Shown: positions 48,513-58,572, counted from the first letter of the stretch. The stretch: 64,000 nt of DNA from Streptomyces sp. HUAS 15-9 (GCF_025642155.1 NZ_CP106798.1:9194819-9258818); one strand, 5' to 3'. Made by a program: numbers and translations. Notes: generated from the sequence alone by a model not told the origin.

Positions 48513-48878
48513 TCACTGAGGCGTGGGCCCGGACGAGGCAAGCAGCTCTTGCAGGTCGCGTACGAGGAGCAGTTCGTAGCGGTCGAGGGCGGCGAGGTTC
48601 TCGAAGATTCTTCGCGCAGTGGCCTCCTGGCGTTCCAGGTTCGAGTCGAAGTCCCGGACGGCAAAGAGCGAGTCATAGCGCTCGAACGACATGCCATGGT
48701 CCTCCTCGTACTCATGGGTGAACTCGACCTCGACCGCCGCATACCCCAGGTTCGCCGCATAGTCGACGAACTCGGAATCCACAGGCCTCATTTCAGCGCC
48801 GCAGGCTGCCGCACCATCGCGGATAAGTCGATCCCGGGGAAAACCGGGACGAATGAAGATGTAATGATATTCACTCAC
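48513..48878 (-). CDS. Probable immunity protein for the PrsW-fused toxin
   Basis: A 121-residue acidic protein from GTG 48878, with the ribosome site TTAGGAG overlapping the toxin stop. The sequence has a block of acidic residues (VEVEFTHEYEEDHGMSFERY) and ends LLLVRDLQELLASSG. It directly follows the toxin gene with 8 bases between. Small acidic proteins right after CdiA-type toxin genes are nearly always cognate immunity factors. I do not recognise its family, and the assignment rests on position. Confidence 0.65.
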   Translation of the reverse strand: MSEYHYIFIRPGFPRDRLIRDGAAACGAEMRPVDSEFVDYAANLGYAAVEVEFTHEYEEDHGMSFERYDSLFAVRDFDSNLERQEATARRIFENLAALDRYELLLVRDLQELLASSGPTPQ

Positions 48879-48886
48879 GGAGACTC

Positions 48887-50983
48887 CTAAGGCCAACGAA
48901 CATCGTAACCATCGCCAATGACCCGGACAGAATTCATCCGCCCAGGCGGATTGTTGCGCAGGAACTTCCCCAATCCCTCGCGCGCCCCACTCTCGTCGAG
49001 CCCGCTGCCCCGTGCGTCGACCACAGCATCACGTGCCTGCTTCTTGGCCGTGTTCAGGGTGTTCTTCACGGAGTTCGGGGCTGCTCCGGGGTCCAGGGTC
49101 TTGAACTCGGTCGGAACTCCGTCCACGACAGCGTCAGGGGTCTTCCGGCCGTCCACTTCGGACTCTTTCAGCGCCTGTACATTCTTCCCTTCCGACTGCA
49201 GGGTCTCAGCTATTCTCCGCTCCTTGGGGCTGAACGCCTTCTCGGACTCATCGATCGAACCACCTCGTGACTCCCCGCTGTCGGCCGCCTTCGACCCACC
49301 ATTCCCGCTGTCGCCCCCTCCGTCCATGGCTCCGGCTGCCATGAGTGCTATGCCCGCAAGGCCGAGACGCATGGCGGCAAGAAGCTCCCCCGCGGCGAGT
49401 CCTCCGACGGCCTCGCCCCCGGCGAGCGCGAAGCCGGCCCCCGGTGGAAAGAGTGCCAGCAGGGAGAGAAGCAGCAGCGCGAAGCCCAGATAGGTGAAGA
49501 AGTGGTCGAGAGCGTTGAGGAGGTGGGCCGGGGGAATGGCCCGGCCGGTGGGACCGGTTGGGCCTGTGCTGCGCCACAGGAGGAGGGTGGTCGTCGTTGC
49601 GGAGGCCAGGGCTGTGGCGAAACGGAAGCGGTGGATCGCCAACTGTTCGCCCAGGGGATGGGCGGCAGTCCGGCGCCAGGTGCGGAGCAGCGTCGTCAAC
49701 TGCCAGGCGATCCACGCCAGGGCGGCCATTGCGAAACCCAGCAGGATCTTCGGGCCGGCGCCGGTGATGAAGTATTTCTGAAGTCCAGCCGTCGGCTTGA
49801 ACGAGCCTACGCCCAGAAAAAGGGCGGACGGGAGGACGAGAACGCAGGGTATGAGGATGGCCGGTAGTCGCCTGCGGCAGGGCGCGGCCATCCGCCGCAC
49901 TGCTCTGACGCGCGAGCGTATGTCGGGCCTCCGCCAGGCCCGTTCGTGGTCGGTGGCATCGATGCAATCGGCGATGCCGGCGACTTCCCGGCGTAACGGC
50001 TCGATGGTGTGGGGTGGTGTCGCGCCTGTCTCGTAGCAGAGAGCACGGCGCAGGCGGACGAACCGCAGTGCGATCAGCATCGTCCACGGGAAGCACCAGG
50101 TCGCGTAGCGAACCAGTGCTGCTGCGCTGTCACCGGCCGCGCGTTCCTGCTTCAGCAAGATGCCCGGGAGGGAGCTCTTTGCGCGATGCAGGCACGCCCA
50201 GTCGGCTGTCATCGCCAAGAGCAGCGCCACCAGGGGCGCGGCCCACAGTTTGGAGTCAAGGGAGTTGAGCCACCGTTCGGGGTGTCCGCCCGGGTGCCGG
50301 ATCACGTAGTTGGTGAGCGTGTGGTGCGCCACCGCGGCCGCGAACGGCACCACCGCCAGCGGTTTCCACCAGCCCCGCGCCCGGCACAGGAACCCGACCG
50401 CCAGTCCCGCCACGGCCGTCCACGCCAGGTGACTGAAGGTGGCGACGGTGACGTCACCGGTCGGGCCGAGGTCCAGCGTGGCGGCCGGAGCGGGGAGCCA
50501 GGACGTGAACACCCCGGCCGGTCCCGGGATGTACGGCGGCGACAGGCTGTCCGGGACCAGCCAGCCGCCGTAGCGGACGAGCGACCGGTCGACGTCCAGG
50601 GGGTAGCGCAGCAACGCCTCCAACAGACCGAAGCCGGCGCCGAGCGCCGCCCCCAGCACGGTGAAGTCGGACAGGCCCCACTGGCGACGGACCTTGGCGT
50701 ACAGCCCGGCCAGCAGGAGCGGTGACACTTTCACCAGTTCCTCGACCCACGGAGCCGTGGTGTATGAGGTGGTGTTCACGACCTCGATCAGCGACCGGCC
50801 GGCGGTATCCGCGAACGCGCGCGTGTAGGCGAGTTCCAGCAGGGCTCCGGCGGTTCCGCAGGCGTAGGCGCCCACCATCACGGCCAACAGCACCGTCGAG
50901 AGCCGTACCGAGCGCGTGGGCCAGGACACGACGAACAGTTGGACCACCCCGTATACGGCCGCGGTCACCATCAGCACAGTCAT
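48887..50983 (-). CDS. PrsW-like membrane protease fused to CdiA-type nuclease
   Basis: A 698-residue protein. Residues 1-300 have about nine membrane helices with PrsW-type motifs: WVEELVKVSPLLLAG (EExxK), GAGFGLLEALLRYP, HLAWTAVAGLAVGF and VAHHTLTNY. A second membrane region lies at residues 380-580. A Gly/Ser linker (GGGDSGNGGS) then leads to residues 600-698: PKERRIAETLQSEGKNVQAL, then TPDAVVDGVPTEFKTLDPG (D...ExK) and LNTAKKQARDAVVDA. This matches the PD-(D/E)xK-type CdiA tRNase domain. Start ATG 50983 follows GGGGGACG. Probably a membrane-held polymorphic toxin that is released by cleavage; immunity gene follows. Confidence 0.85.
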   Translation of the reverse strand: MTVLMVTAAVYGVVQLFVVSWPTRSVRLSTVLLAVMVGAYACGTAGALLELAYTRAFADTAGRSLIEVVNTTSYTTAPWVEELVKVSPLLLAGLYAKVRRQWGLSDFTVLGAALGAGFGLLEALLRYPLDVDRSLVRYGGWLVPDSLSPPYIPGPAGVFTSWLPAPAATLDLGPTGDVTVATFSHLAWTAVAGLAVGFLCRARGWWKPLAVVPFAAAVAHHTLTNYVIRHPGGHPERWLNSLDSKLWAAPLVALLLAMTADWACLHRAKSSLPGILLKQERAAGDSAAALVRYATWCFPWTMLIALRFVRLRRALCYETGATPPHTIEPLRREVAGIADCIDATDHERAWRRPDIRSRVRAVRRMAAPCRRRLPAILIPCVLVLPSALFLGVGSFKPTAGLQKYFITGAGPKILLGFAMAALAWIAWQLTTLLRTWRRTAAHPLGEQLAIHRFRFATALASATTTTLLLWRSTGPTGPTGRAIPPAHLLNALDHFFTYLGFALLLLSLLALFPPGAGFALAGGEAVGGLAAGELLAAMRLGLAGIALMAAGAMDGGGDSGNGGSKAADSGESRGGSIDESEKAFSPKERRIAETLQSEGKNVQALKESEVDGRKTPDAVVDGVPTEFKTLDPGAAPNSVKNTLNTAKKQARDAVVDARGSGLDESGAREGLGKFLRNNPPGRMNSVRVIGDGYDVRWP

Positions 50984-51144
50984 GCACGTCCCCCGTTACC
51001 CCGCCCGGACAGGCATTCGCTAATGCGAACGTTATGGTAGCGATTTCTGGTGTGCGGATCAACGGCTATTGGCGCACTTCATTCACTCACCGGAATGCTC
51101 ATTGTGCGGGCGCCATCAGTGCCCCTAACCTCAATACCGGTAAC

Positions 51145-52430
51145 TTAGTGCTTTGGTGTGCGTTTGACTCGTTTGGGTTTGGTGGCGCCAACGAGGCTGA
51201 TGGCCGTGGTGGGTGGGCGGTCTGCAGCCCGGTGGGCGGCGCGTTTGAGGGGCCAGCTGGCGACTTTGCGTTTGATGGCGCGGGGGTTGGCCCGGTGGCG
51301 TCGTGGTGGCAGGGGGCGTTGGAGGAGTTCAGTGTGGGTGGCTTTGATCGCGCGCGTGAGTCTGCCGGGGGGAAATGCCGCCTGGTCGGTGACCTGGCGG
51401 CGCGCGACGCGCAGTGAGCGGGTGAAGGAGATCCGGTCGGGGTCCTGGTCGGCTTGTCGTGCGGCCTGGTGCATCAGGTGCCGGATGTGCCGGATGGCGT
51501 GGTGGACGAGCAGGAAGCCGTAGAGTTCCTGCTCGGCTCCCTCGGGGTGTTGCGAACGCAGTACCAGGTGTGGCCCGCCGAGGTGGGTCTTGATTTCGTC
51601 GAGGGTGGACTCGAACTCCCATCGCTGGGCGTAGAGGGCGGCCAGTTCGGCGGCCGGGGCCTTGTCCGGGTCGAGGATCGTGGTGATGAGCCGGTAGACG
51701 CCCTCGTGGCCGGCGATGGTGTACTCCACCGCGCGTACCGGCACCCCGCGACGGGTGTGGTGGATGTCACTGCGGTCGAAGATCTCGGTGAGGTAGGAGC
51801 CGTCCGGCAGTTACTCGACCACGGGCAGCACGAGGTCTTTGCGGACCCGCCACAGCAGGCCCGCCCCGGTCGCCGCGGCCTCGCGCCACAGGTCCACGCC
51901 GTGGAAACCGCGGTCGGCCAGCAGCAGCATCCCTTCCCGCAGGTTTCCCAGGACCGCCCGGGCCAGAGTCTGCTCTCCGGTGCGCAGAGCTGCGAGTGCG
52001 GCGTCGAAGATGACGTGGGTGCCGCACTCCACCAGGCCGACCATGCGCAACTGCGGGTAGCCGACGTCCTGTTCGCCCCGCCCGGAGCGGGGAGGACGAC
52101 CGAACACCCCCACGTTCGCGCTCGTGTCGGGCAAGTCGAATGTGGTGCCGTCGATCGCGGTCAGCCGCCAGGCGCGGTAGAAGGCACCCTGAGTGTCCCG
52201 TGTGGCAGCCGGACGGCACACCCGCACGAACAACTGCCGCAGCGGCGCCACACCCAGCCGAGACCTAGCTTTCCAGATCGCCGCCGTACTCGGCACCGCC
52301 CACGACGCATGCCAACGCCGCGCACCCTGCAAACCCGCGGTCAGCAGCCGGGCGTCAGGGCCCGGCTGTCGCGTCGGGTGGGCGCCGGGTTCCACGGCTC
52401 CGGCGGGGTGGTGCTGCTCGCGGGGAAGGG
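51145..52430 (-). pseudogene. IS4-family transposase with internal stop
   Basis: The N-terminal half (from about 52395) reads LTAIDGTTFDLPDTSANVG (Asp) and LLLADRGFHGVDLW (Asp). A TAA at 51811 interrupts the frame where LVLPVVE meets LPDGSYLTEIFD. The C-terminal half reads LYAQRWEFESTLDEIKTHL (Glu), then LLVHHAIRHIRHLMHQAA. A single base change (CAA to TAA) explains the stop. Distinct from the IS4 at 46.4 kb. Confidence 0.82.
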
Positions 52431-52775
52431 AACGTGCTGGTCAGCCGGGTTTCGGCAGGGCTTCGAGCCGGGCCAGGGCCTCGGTGATCACACCGCTCCA
52501 TGGCCAGTGGTGGGCGAGACGGAGGATGCGGCGGCGGCCGGTGGTGACGAGCTGGGCAGCGGTGGAGAACAGCTGCAGGCGGAGCCGGCGGGGTTCCCAC
52601 AGACGGGGCTTGCCGGTCAGGGCGAGCATCGGCATCCAGGCGAGCAGGTCCAGGGCGATCTGGACGATCTCCAGCCAGACCTGTTCTGCGCCATGTCATG
52701 GAGCGGGAAGTTGCGCAGGTCGGTGGCGGCGCGGATGCGGTCTTCAGCCCAGTCAACACCGCAGAACATGTTCAT

Positions 52776-53232
52776 GTTCTCTCCTGCCTCTCCTTTGGTT
52801 CTGGCTGGTCAAGCCGGTGCAGGACACGCGTGCTCCCTAATGGCAGAGCTCTCAAGGCTCGACATCCGATTGGCCGTTCGTGTCCCCAGCGCTCCTGCAG
52901 GGGCCCTGGTCTTGGCAGGAACTCGAAGGTTCCCGGCGAGGTGAGGGATCTCCCTGCAGGTGGCTCGGACCACGCAACAGCCTCTCCGGTACGGGCCGGG
53001 TGCCGCAGGAGTTGGAGGACATGCGCCACAGCTGGAGAGAAGCCGTGGTCACGCTCGGCGGAGAGAAACGGAGCAAGAGTCCAGCTCTGCTTCCAGAGGT
53101 CGTACCTCAGGTCAGACGCATGGCTTTCCTGTCCCGCCCTCGCCGCCGAACTGGCAGCGAGACCCACGGCCTACCGCGGTCAGAGTTCTCGGCTCCGGAG
53201 TCGGTCGGTGATGACTCGCTTGACTGCCCATT
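52776..53232 (-). mobile_element. Left end of an IS110 element (E2), truncated
   Basis: On the minus strand it starts just after CT with AATGGGCAG, the same left end and CT core as E1. It contains ATCGGATG (52863-52870) and CTGCCATTAG (52837-52846). It ends at a recombinase start (MNMFCGVDWAED, ATG 52775) that runs into IS1380 sequence after about ten residues. The element is therefore cut by deletion. Confidence 0.7.
52820..52985 (-). ncRNA. Candidate bridge RNA of the truncated IS110
   Basis: CCTGCAGGG at 52952-52960 (read on the minus strand) pairs with CCCTGCAGG at 52894-52902 around a hairpin (GGAAC...GTTCC). It is followed by the donor-like block ATCGGATG, a GAGC...GCTC hairpin and CTGCCATTAG. 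The flanks TGGTCCGAGCC and CACGAACGGC are shared with E1, while the loop between differs. Confidence 0.5.
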
Positions 53233-54663
53233 AGGTCAAGCGCATGCCGTCGGCGTCGGTGAAGCGCAGCTGGGCGCCCGGATGCGGGCGTTCCTCGCGG
53301 ACGATCAGCCGTATCCCTTTGGGCCAGCCTTTGAGGCAGTCTCCGTCGAGTTCGGCCACCCAGGCACCCTCACGGATCTCGCCACCGGGTTCGACGGCCA
53401 CCGTCCAGGCCGATGCGGGAACCTTCAAGACGGCCTGGTGGATGGCGTCGGTGATGGTCATGGCGACCGAGTACGACAGCCACCGGCCCCAGCGCGGACA
53501 GCCAGTTGACGAACTCGTGGGTGCCGCCGCCGGAGTCAGTACGGATCAGTGTCTGTCGTCCGCGCCGGTACTTCTTGGGCAGCTGGGCCAGGGCGAGTTG
53601 GGCGGTGGTGATGTGGTCGGCGGCGGTGTTGCTGCCCGCGTTCCCTGGCCGCAGCAGACCGGCCACGGGTTCGCCGGACCCGCCTTGGCCGTGGTCGACG
53701 AACCCCATCAGCGGATGGTGCCCGAAGGTCTTCTTCCAGGTCGCGGCCGCTTCCTGCTTCTCGGAGTGCGCGATGACCAGCACCCCCTCCAGGTCCACGA
53801 CCACCTGCCCGCCGGCGTCCGGAGCTTCCTCACCGGCCAACGTCCATACATATTCGCGGACTTGAGCGCGGGTCCTGCGCAGCGCGGTCAGCGCAGGCCT
53901 CCCGCCCGCTGCCAGCGTGTCGATCAGCCGGGACACGGTCGGATCAGAGGCCACCGGCCCGAACAAGGCCGGCTCGGCCCGCAGCATGCCCACATCGGCC
54001 AGGCAGTCCCCGCCCAGCGCGACCGCGAGCGCCACATCCAGAAGGATCTTTCCCGGATCATGCACCGCCCGCGGCTTGCGCCACGGCGCCAACGCCGCCG
54101 ATATCGCCCGATCCAGGCCGGTCTTGCGAATCGTCTCCACCAGCAGCACACCGCCGGCCTGGGAGACCACCCCCACCTTCAGTACGGACACGCGGGTAGG
54201 ACCCGATACGCTTCTTCACCTGGGAAGTGCCTCCGACGGTGGCAGGAACAAGGACCTCGACAGTCCTCATTCTTGCTGGTCAGAGGCACTTTTCGTTTGT
54301 CTGACCACCCGTCGGACGCCAGGCTTCATGAAAGCCCGAGGCTAAGTCGGGCCGACAAGTGGACCAAGGAGGCTGGCTCTACCCGAGCTGACTACGCTGC
54401 CGTGCTTTCCCGGCGCGGCACCGCCGCCTGGATTCAGGAGAGGAGCTCGAACCCGGAGTGATTCGCCCGCAGCCGTGGCAGCTGTAATTCTTGATCTTGG
54501 CCGTCGGGTTACGTAGTCGCCGCCGCGGTGACGTTGTTCCAGTGCTGGTGGCAGGCGGTAATGAAGCCATGCCCGTCCCACAAGAACAACAACCCCGGCA
54601 TCGCGCTCGCGTGGTGGCGGAGCGTATTCTCCAGGCAGGGGAATTCGGGGGCCGGGGGGCCGC

Positions 54664-57570
54664 GTGAACCGGTACTGGCGGCATGGCATCTGGGCGGCAG
54701 CGGCGCTCGCCATGGGCGTGGTCTTCGTCGTGGCAGGCAGGAATGGGGACCTCGGCGACACCGGGTCGTTGACGGCGGTGCTCGGTTTCGGGCTGTCCGT
54801 GACGGGTCTGGCCGTAAGTCTGCTGCGGGAAGGAGCCGCGCAAGAGAGTGGGTCGTCGCGGCAGGAGAGGATCGACCGGCTCACCGGGCAAGTGGCTGAA
54901 GTGGTCCAAGAACAGTGGCAGGCGGAATGGCGGCTGCGACAGCTGCAGGACCCCGCCCCGCTGCAAGTTGGCTGGGCGCCAGCCGACCCGTGGCTGTCCG
55001 ATCACCGGGAGAACATCGGCGGCCCGGAGGACCTGAGCGCGCGGCTGGAGCAGATCGTCGAGGTCTTCGCCCAGGTGCCGTCGCGCAGGCTGGTGGTGCT
55101 GGGCGAGCGGGGAAGCGGCAAGAGTGTGCTGGCGCTGCGCTTCACTCTGGATCTGCTGGAGCGCCGCGGGCCTCAGGACCCCGTACCTGTGGTGTTCTCC
55201 GTGTCGAACTGGCAGCCGGACCGCCAAGGCCTGCAGGAATGGATGGCGGCCTCGCTGGCCGCCACCTACCCCGGGGCCACCTGGGGCCGCGACCTGTTGG
55301 CCGTCGGCCGCGTCCTGCCGGTCTTGGACGGCCTTGACGAGATCCCGGCACCCTTGCAGGCGCACGCGATACGGCGGCTGAACGCCGAACTCGACGCCGA
55401 TGCCCCGGTCCTGCTGACCTGCCGCACCCGGGTCTATGCCGACGTCGTCCAGAGCGGGGACGTGTTCACCGCGGCCGCGGTGGTCGAACTGCAGCCCCCC
55501 GCCTTCGACGACGCCAGCGCTTACCTGCGGCGCACTGCCCGCCCCACCCGGGGCCCCGACGGGCAGCGCACGACCCGCTGGGCACCGGTCCTCGACCACG
55601 TCCGCACCCACCCCCACGAGCCGGCGGCCCGGGCGCTGCGCCAGGTCCTTGCCAGCCCGCTGATGGTGGCGATGGCCCGCACCGTCTACGACGACACCGG
55701 CGCCGACCCTGCCGAACTCCTCGATCCCCGCTTCCACGACCCGGCCGTCGTGGAACAGCACCTTCTGGACGCCTTTGTGCCCGCCGCCTTCCGTGACGCG
55801 TCCGTGAACGGCGAGGATGTCCGGCGTTGGCTCGGCTTTCTCGCCCGCCATCTGCAGCAACGCCAGACCCGCGACCTGGCCTGGTGGCAACTGCGCCTGA
55901 TGCTACCGAGGCCTCTTCGCCTGCTGGGACCCCTCCTGCTCCTGGGATGCGCAGTGGTGGCAGCGGCAGCAGTTACAGCGGCTGTACGCGATCAAGTGCT
56001 GTTGCTGACCGTGCCGTGCGGATACGTGGCCGGGATATGGATCGGGTATCTGATCCTGTCCCGCGGTCCCACCCTGCAGGTGCTTCGACGGCCGGCGGTG
56101 CGGCTGCCCCGGCAAACCGTCCTGGTCTCATCGGCGGTTCCGTTGGGCGTTGCAGTGGGCGCCATGAGCCGGTTGGTTCTTGAAGGGGGGCGGATGGGCG
56201 ATTACACCCCGGGCAGTGCGGTTGAGGACTGGTCGGCGGGTGCGTTCGTGGTCGCGATGGGGGCTGGGCTGGCCATCGTGCTCGTGCTTGCCGCTCTGGG
56301 GGTCACAGGCGAGCCGCATCCGTCCACTGCGCCGGCGGGCAGAGGTGGGCGAGGCGGATCCGTTTTCTACCGCGTCATGAGCGTGCTAGCCGTGGTGGTG
56401 GTTGTTGTTCTCGTCGCTGAGGGGGCGTCCACGCGGCTTCCCCTCTGGATCGCAGGTGCGATCGCAGTGGTGGCTGGGATTCCAGTCGCACGCGCGGTCT
56501 GGCCCAGACAAGGGGCACGACCGCAGCGCCGACGCCAGCCGGGAAAGGCCTTGGTCCGAGGGCTGGCGACCAGCCTACTGGCGAGCCTCTGTCTGAGCCT
56601 CGCATTTGGCCTAGCCGCAGCAGTCACCCTCATGATCCGAGCTGACCTGCAAGGCGAGTTCGTGGCCGGCGACACGGTACACGAACAGCCCGACGGCACG
56701 CGCTATGCCGTAACTGCCGACGGTTGGCGCTACGGTCCACTTCCGGACGGCGGCATCTACGTGCAACCGCCTGACCCGATCCATGGAGTCCTCGTCAAAT
56801 ACTCTGATGGCGATACGTGGTTGGACACTCCATCGACTGATCGAAAGTCGACATCCGCCGACGAACGCGACGACCTCCTCGGTGACTGTGGTGTCGACGG
56901 GACAACATGCATCCCCTTCAACGGCCCTATCAGAGTCGTCCAACGAAGCGGCGATTACTTTGCCATGGTGGAGTTGCCTAGCGGGACGGTCGCCTACGCT
57001 GACTCTGAGCTGATCGGTACGGTGTCCCAGCCCCTCGATGATTGGTCGGAAAGAGTCTCGCCAGCTCGGCTCTTTAGTAAGGTGGCCGCCTTCGGTCTGC
57101 AATATGGCCTGGCGATCGGTCTGATCAGCTGCATGGTGGCTGGATTGCAGTATTGGCTTACTTCACCGGCTGACACCGCGCGCACGTCGAGCCCCATCGC
57201 AAGTCTTCGCGCGGACCGGGCCACTGCCGTCATTCGCGGCCTCTCCCTCGCCCCCATCACCGCCTCCGTCGGCTTCCAACTCCTGTTCTTGGTGCACCTG
57301 TACTCCGAAACGGGCTCCCTGATAGCCGTCACACTCCTGGCTGGCCTCCTCGCGGCCAGTCTGAGCGCCTGGGGATGGCTGCTCACCACCCGACTGTGGC
57401 TGTGTGGCCTCGAGCGGTTGCCCTGGCGGCTCATGGCCTTCCTCGACGATGCCCACCGCCGGGGTGTCCTTCGACAGGCCGGGGCTGTGTACCAGTTCCG
57501 GCACGCCCGGCTGCAAGAACAACTCGCCACCACTTCCGTCGACACCAGGACTTCTTCGCTGACCCTTTGA
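54664..57570 (+). CDS. Membrane NACHT-type STAND NTPase
   Basis: A 968-residue protein. Two N-terminal helices (IWAAAALAMGVVFVVAG; VLGFGLSVTGLAVSLL) anchor it. Residues 135-330 are a NACHT NTPase: LVVLGERGSGKSVLALRF (Walker A) and RVLPVLDGLDEIPAPLQA (Walker B). A winged-helix part ends with WLGFLARHLQQRQTRDLAWW. Residues 415-900 hold about eight to ten more helices with a large loop (residues 660-790) containing YAVTADGWRYGPLPDGGIYV. It ends FRHARLQEQLATT. GTG start. Bacterial NACHT proteins sense phage or stress, and this membrane form is common in Streptomyces. No TPR or WD sensor is visible. Confidence 0.88.
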   Translation: MNRYWRHGIWAAAALAMGVVFVVAGRNGDLGDTGSLTAVLGFGLSVTGLAVSLLREGAAQESGSSRQERIDRLTGQVAEVVQEQWQAEWRLRQLQDPAPLQVGWAPADPWLSDHRENIGGPEDLSARLEQIVEVFAQVPSRRLVVLGERGSGKSVLALRFTLDLLERRGPQDPVPVVFSVSNWQPDRQGLQEWMAASLAATYPGATWGRDLLAVGRVLPVLDGLDEIPAPLQAHAIRRLNAELDADAPVLLTCRTRVYADVVQSGDVFTAAAVVELQPPAFDDASAYLRRTARPTRGPDGQRTTRWAPVLDHVRTHPHEPAARALRQVLASPLMVAMARTVYDDTGADPAELLDPRFHDPAVVEQHLLDAFVPAAFRDASVNGEDVRRWLGFLARHLQQRQTRDLAWWQLRLMLPRPLRLLGPLLLLGCAVVAAAAVTAAVRDQVLLLTVPCGYVAGIWIGYLILSRGPTLQVLRRPAVRLPRQTVLVSSAVPLGVAVGAMSRLVLEGGRMGDYTPGSAVEDWSAGAFVVAMGAGLAIVLVLAALGVTGEPHPSTAPAGRGGRGGSVFYRVMSVLAVVVVVVLVAEGASTRLPLWIAGAIAVVAGIPVARAVWPRQGARPQRRRQPGKALVRGLATSLLASLCLSLAFGLAAAVTLMIRADLQGEFVAGDTVHEQPDGTRYAVTADGWRYGPLPDGGIYVQPPDPIHGVLVKYSDGDTWLDTPSTDRKSTSADERDDLLGDCGVDGTTCIPFNGPIRVVQRSGDYFAMVELPSGTVAYADSELIGTVSQPLDDWSERVSPARLFSKVAAFGLQYGLAIGLISCMVAGLQYWLTSPADTARTSSPIASLRADRATAVIRGLSLAPITASVGFQLLFLVHLYSETGSLIAVTLLAGLLAASLSAWGWLLTTRLWLCGLERLPWRLMAFLDDAHRRGVLRQAGAVYQFRHARLQEQLATTSVDTRTSSLTL

Positions 57571-57815
57571 TAAGCGCAGCTGGCCCGCAGCCAGTAACGC
57601 TAGCGCCTTGAAGAACGCGGTCGTTGTCAGGGATCTGCGGGTCAGTTGTCCGGTCGGTGTGGCGGTGACGATCCGGGTTGAGGAGCCGCCCCGCCTCCAC
57701 GATGCAACCGCAGCCGAATCGCCGTGGAGGCCCATGTATGCCCCCCATTCCGCAGGTTCATATAGCCGGACTTACCGATAAACGCCTGCCAACGCTACAT
57801 CCATCATGAGATGGT
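57571..57815. other. Gap between convergent genes
   Basis: No gene supported. The NACHT gene ends from the left and a CHAT remnant from the right. Confidence 0.35.
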
Positions 57816-58050
57816 TCAGGCGCCTGCGTGTAGGTAAGCGGCCCAGAGTGATGGAGTGTTCAGGAACTTGCCACGAAGTTCGTGGATGGCGTTGTGGAGA
57901 GCGAGCGCGGATCGGCTCGTATCCAACGTGCCGCGTGCGGTCCGCAGTTCCGTGTAGAAGGTGCGCGCGAACTGCACAGAAGCGCTGTCGTTGATCACCC
58001 ACAGAGTTCCGATCAGCGCGCATCCGCACCCGTCCGCCCGGGCGACGGCT
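57816..58050 (-). pseudogene. CHAT-domain protease C-terminus
   Basis: About 70 residues: ALIGTLWVINDSASVQFART, then LDTSRSALALHNAIHELRG and PSLWAAYLHAGA. This is the characteristic end of actinomycete CHAT (caspase-like) proteins. The catalytic His and Cys regions, which lie upstream, are absent; beyond about 58050 no related sequence is found. CHAT and NACHT domains often work together in immunity-like systems. Confidence 0.66.
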
Positions 58051-58146
58051 CGGTACCACATACGAGGGGTCCTGAAGCGGTGCCATTGTCGTCGCCCGGC
58101 TGCTGGACGCTCCAGCCGGGCGACACCAGAGCCCATGTGTGTCAGC

Positions 58147-58572
58147 TCACGCGCCCGTATGCCGGGTCAAGCACGTGAAGTAAACCGTACCGGCCCACTC
58201 TGAGCTTTCCGTGAAGCTCAACACAGCCGCCCGAGCGGGCGGCTCGCACGACGGCACTTCTGTGGAGAACGAGCCCGCGCCCTCAGGGTCGTACGCAAGG
58301 AGATCTGTGCACTGGTACGCGGGTGCATTTGCGAGGAGGATCGCATCCTTCACGTTCCCACTGTCTGACCCGGTGTACACGAGGCAGTACGACGTGCTCG
58401 GGTCACCTCCGGTGGCAGGGGTTTGGATGACGCGGACCTGTTCGAGTTGCGGCTGCGAGGCTGCCATCAGGCTCGGCGGCGGGCTGACCGACGGAGTGGA
58501 CAGCGGTGTGTTGGTTGTCGGGCTATTCGCGACCGAAGAGGCCGACGGGCTCACTGCGGCGCCACCTGCCAC
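58147..58572 (-). CDS. Ser/Pro-rich hypothetical, probably exported
   Basis: A 141-residue frame from GTG 58572. A low-complexity Ser/Thr/Pro start (PSASSVANSPTTNTPLSTPS) is followed by a compact domain with two or three Cys (STSYCLVYTGSDSGNVKDAI; APAYQCTDLLAYD; GTVYFTCLTRHTGA). No complete signal peptide is visible, so the true N-terminus may lie upstream in another frame. Function unknown. Confidence 0.5.
   Translation of the reverse strand: MAGGAAVSPSASSVANSPTTNTPLSTPSVSPPPSLMAASQPQLEQVRVIQTPATGGDPSTSYCLVYTGSDSGNVKDAILLANAPAYQCTDLLAYDPEGAGSFSTEVPSCEPPARAAVLSFTESSEWAGTVYFTCLTRHTGA

Larger units (their letters stand above)
52438..54191 (-). pseudogene. IS1380-family transposase, split and frameshifted
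   Basis: The N-terminal half (54191-53230) reads LLDVALAVALGGDCLADVG, DPTVSRLIDTLAAGG, VVVDLEGVLVIAHSEKQEA and IRTDSGGGTHEFVNWL. A shift occurs near 53450, after which ASAWTVAVEPGGEIREGAWV and FTDADGMRLT follow. The C-terminal end (52760-52438) reads EDRIRAATDLRNFPLHDMAQ and, after another shift, GKPRLWEPRRLRLQLF then HHWPWSGVITEALARL. The two halves are separated by 457 bases of IS110 left end (see next entry). Confidence 0.8.

Noticed and set aside
52772..53167. Minus-strand hypothetical protein of 131 codons
   Set aside because: It lies within the IS110 left end, which is non-coding in this group, and it starts and stops without ribosome site or motif.
54379..55890. A 503-codon minus-strand frame
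   Set aside because: Antisense to the NACHT NTPase; it has no motif or ribosome site.
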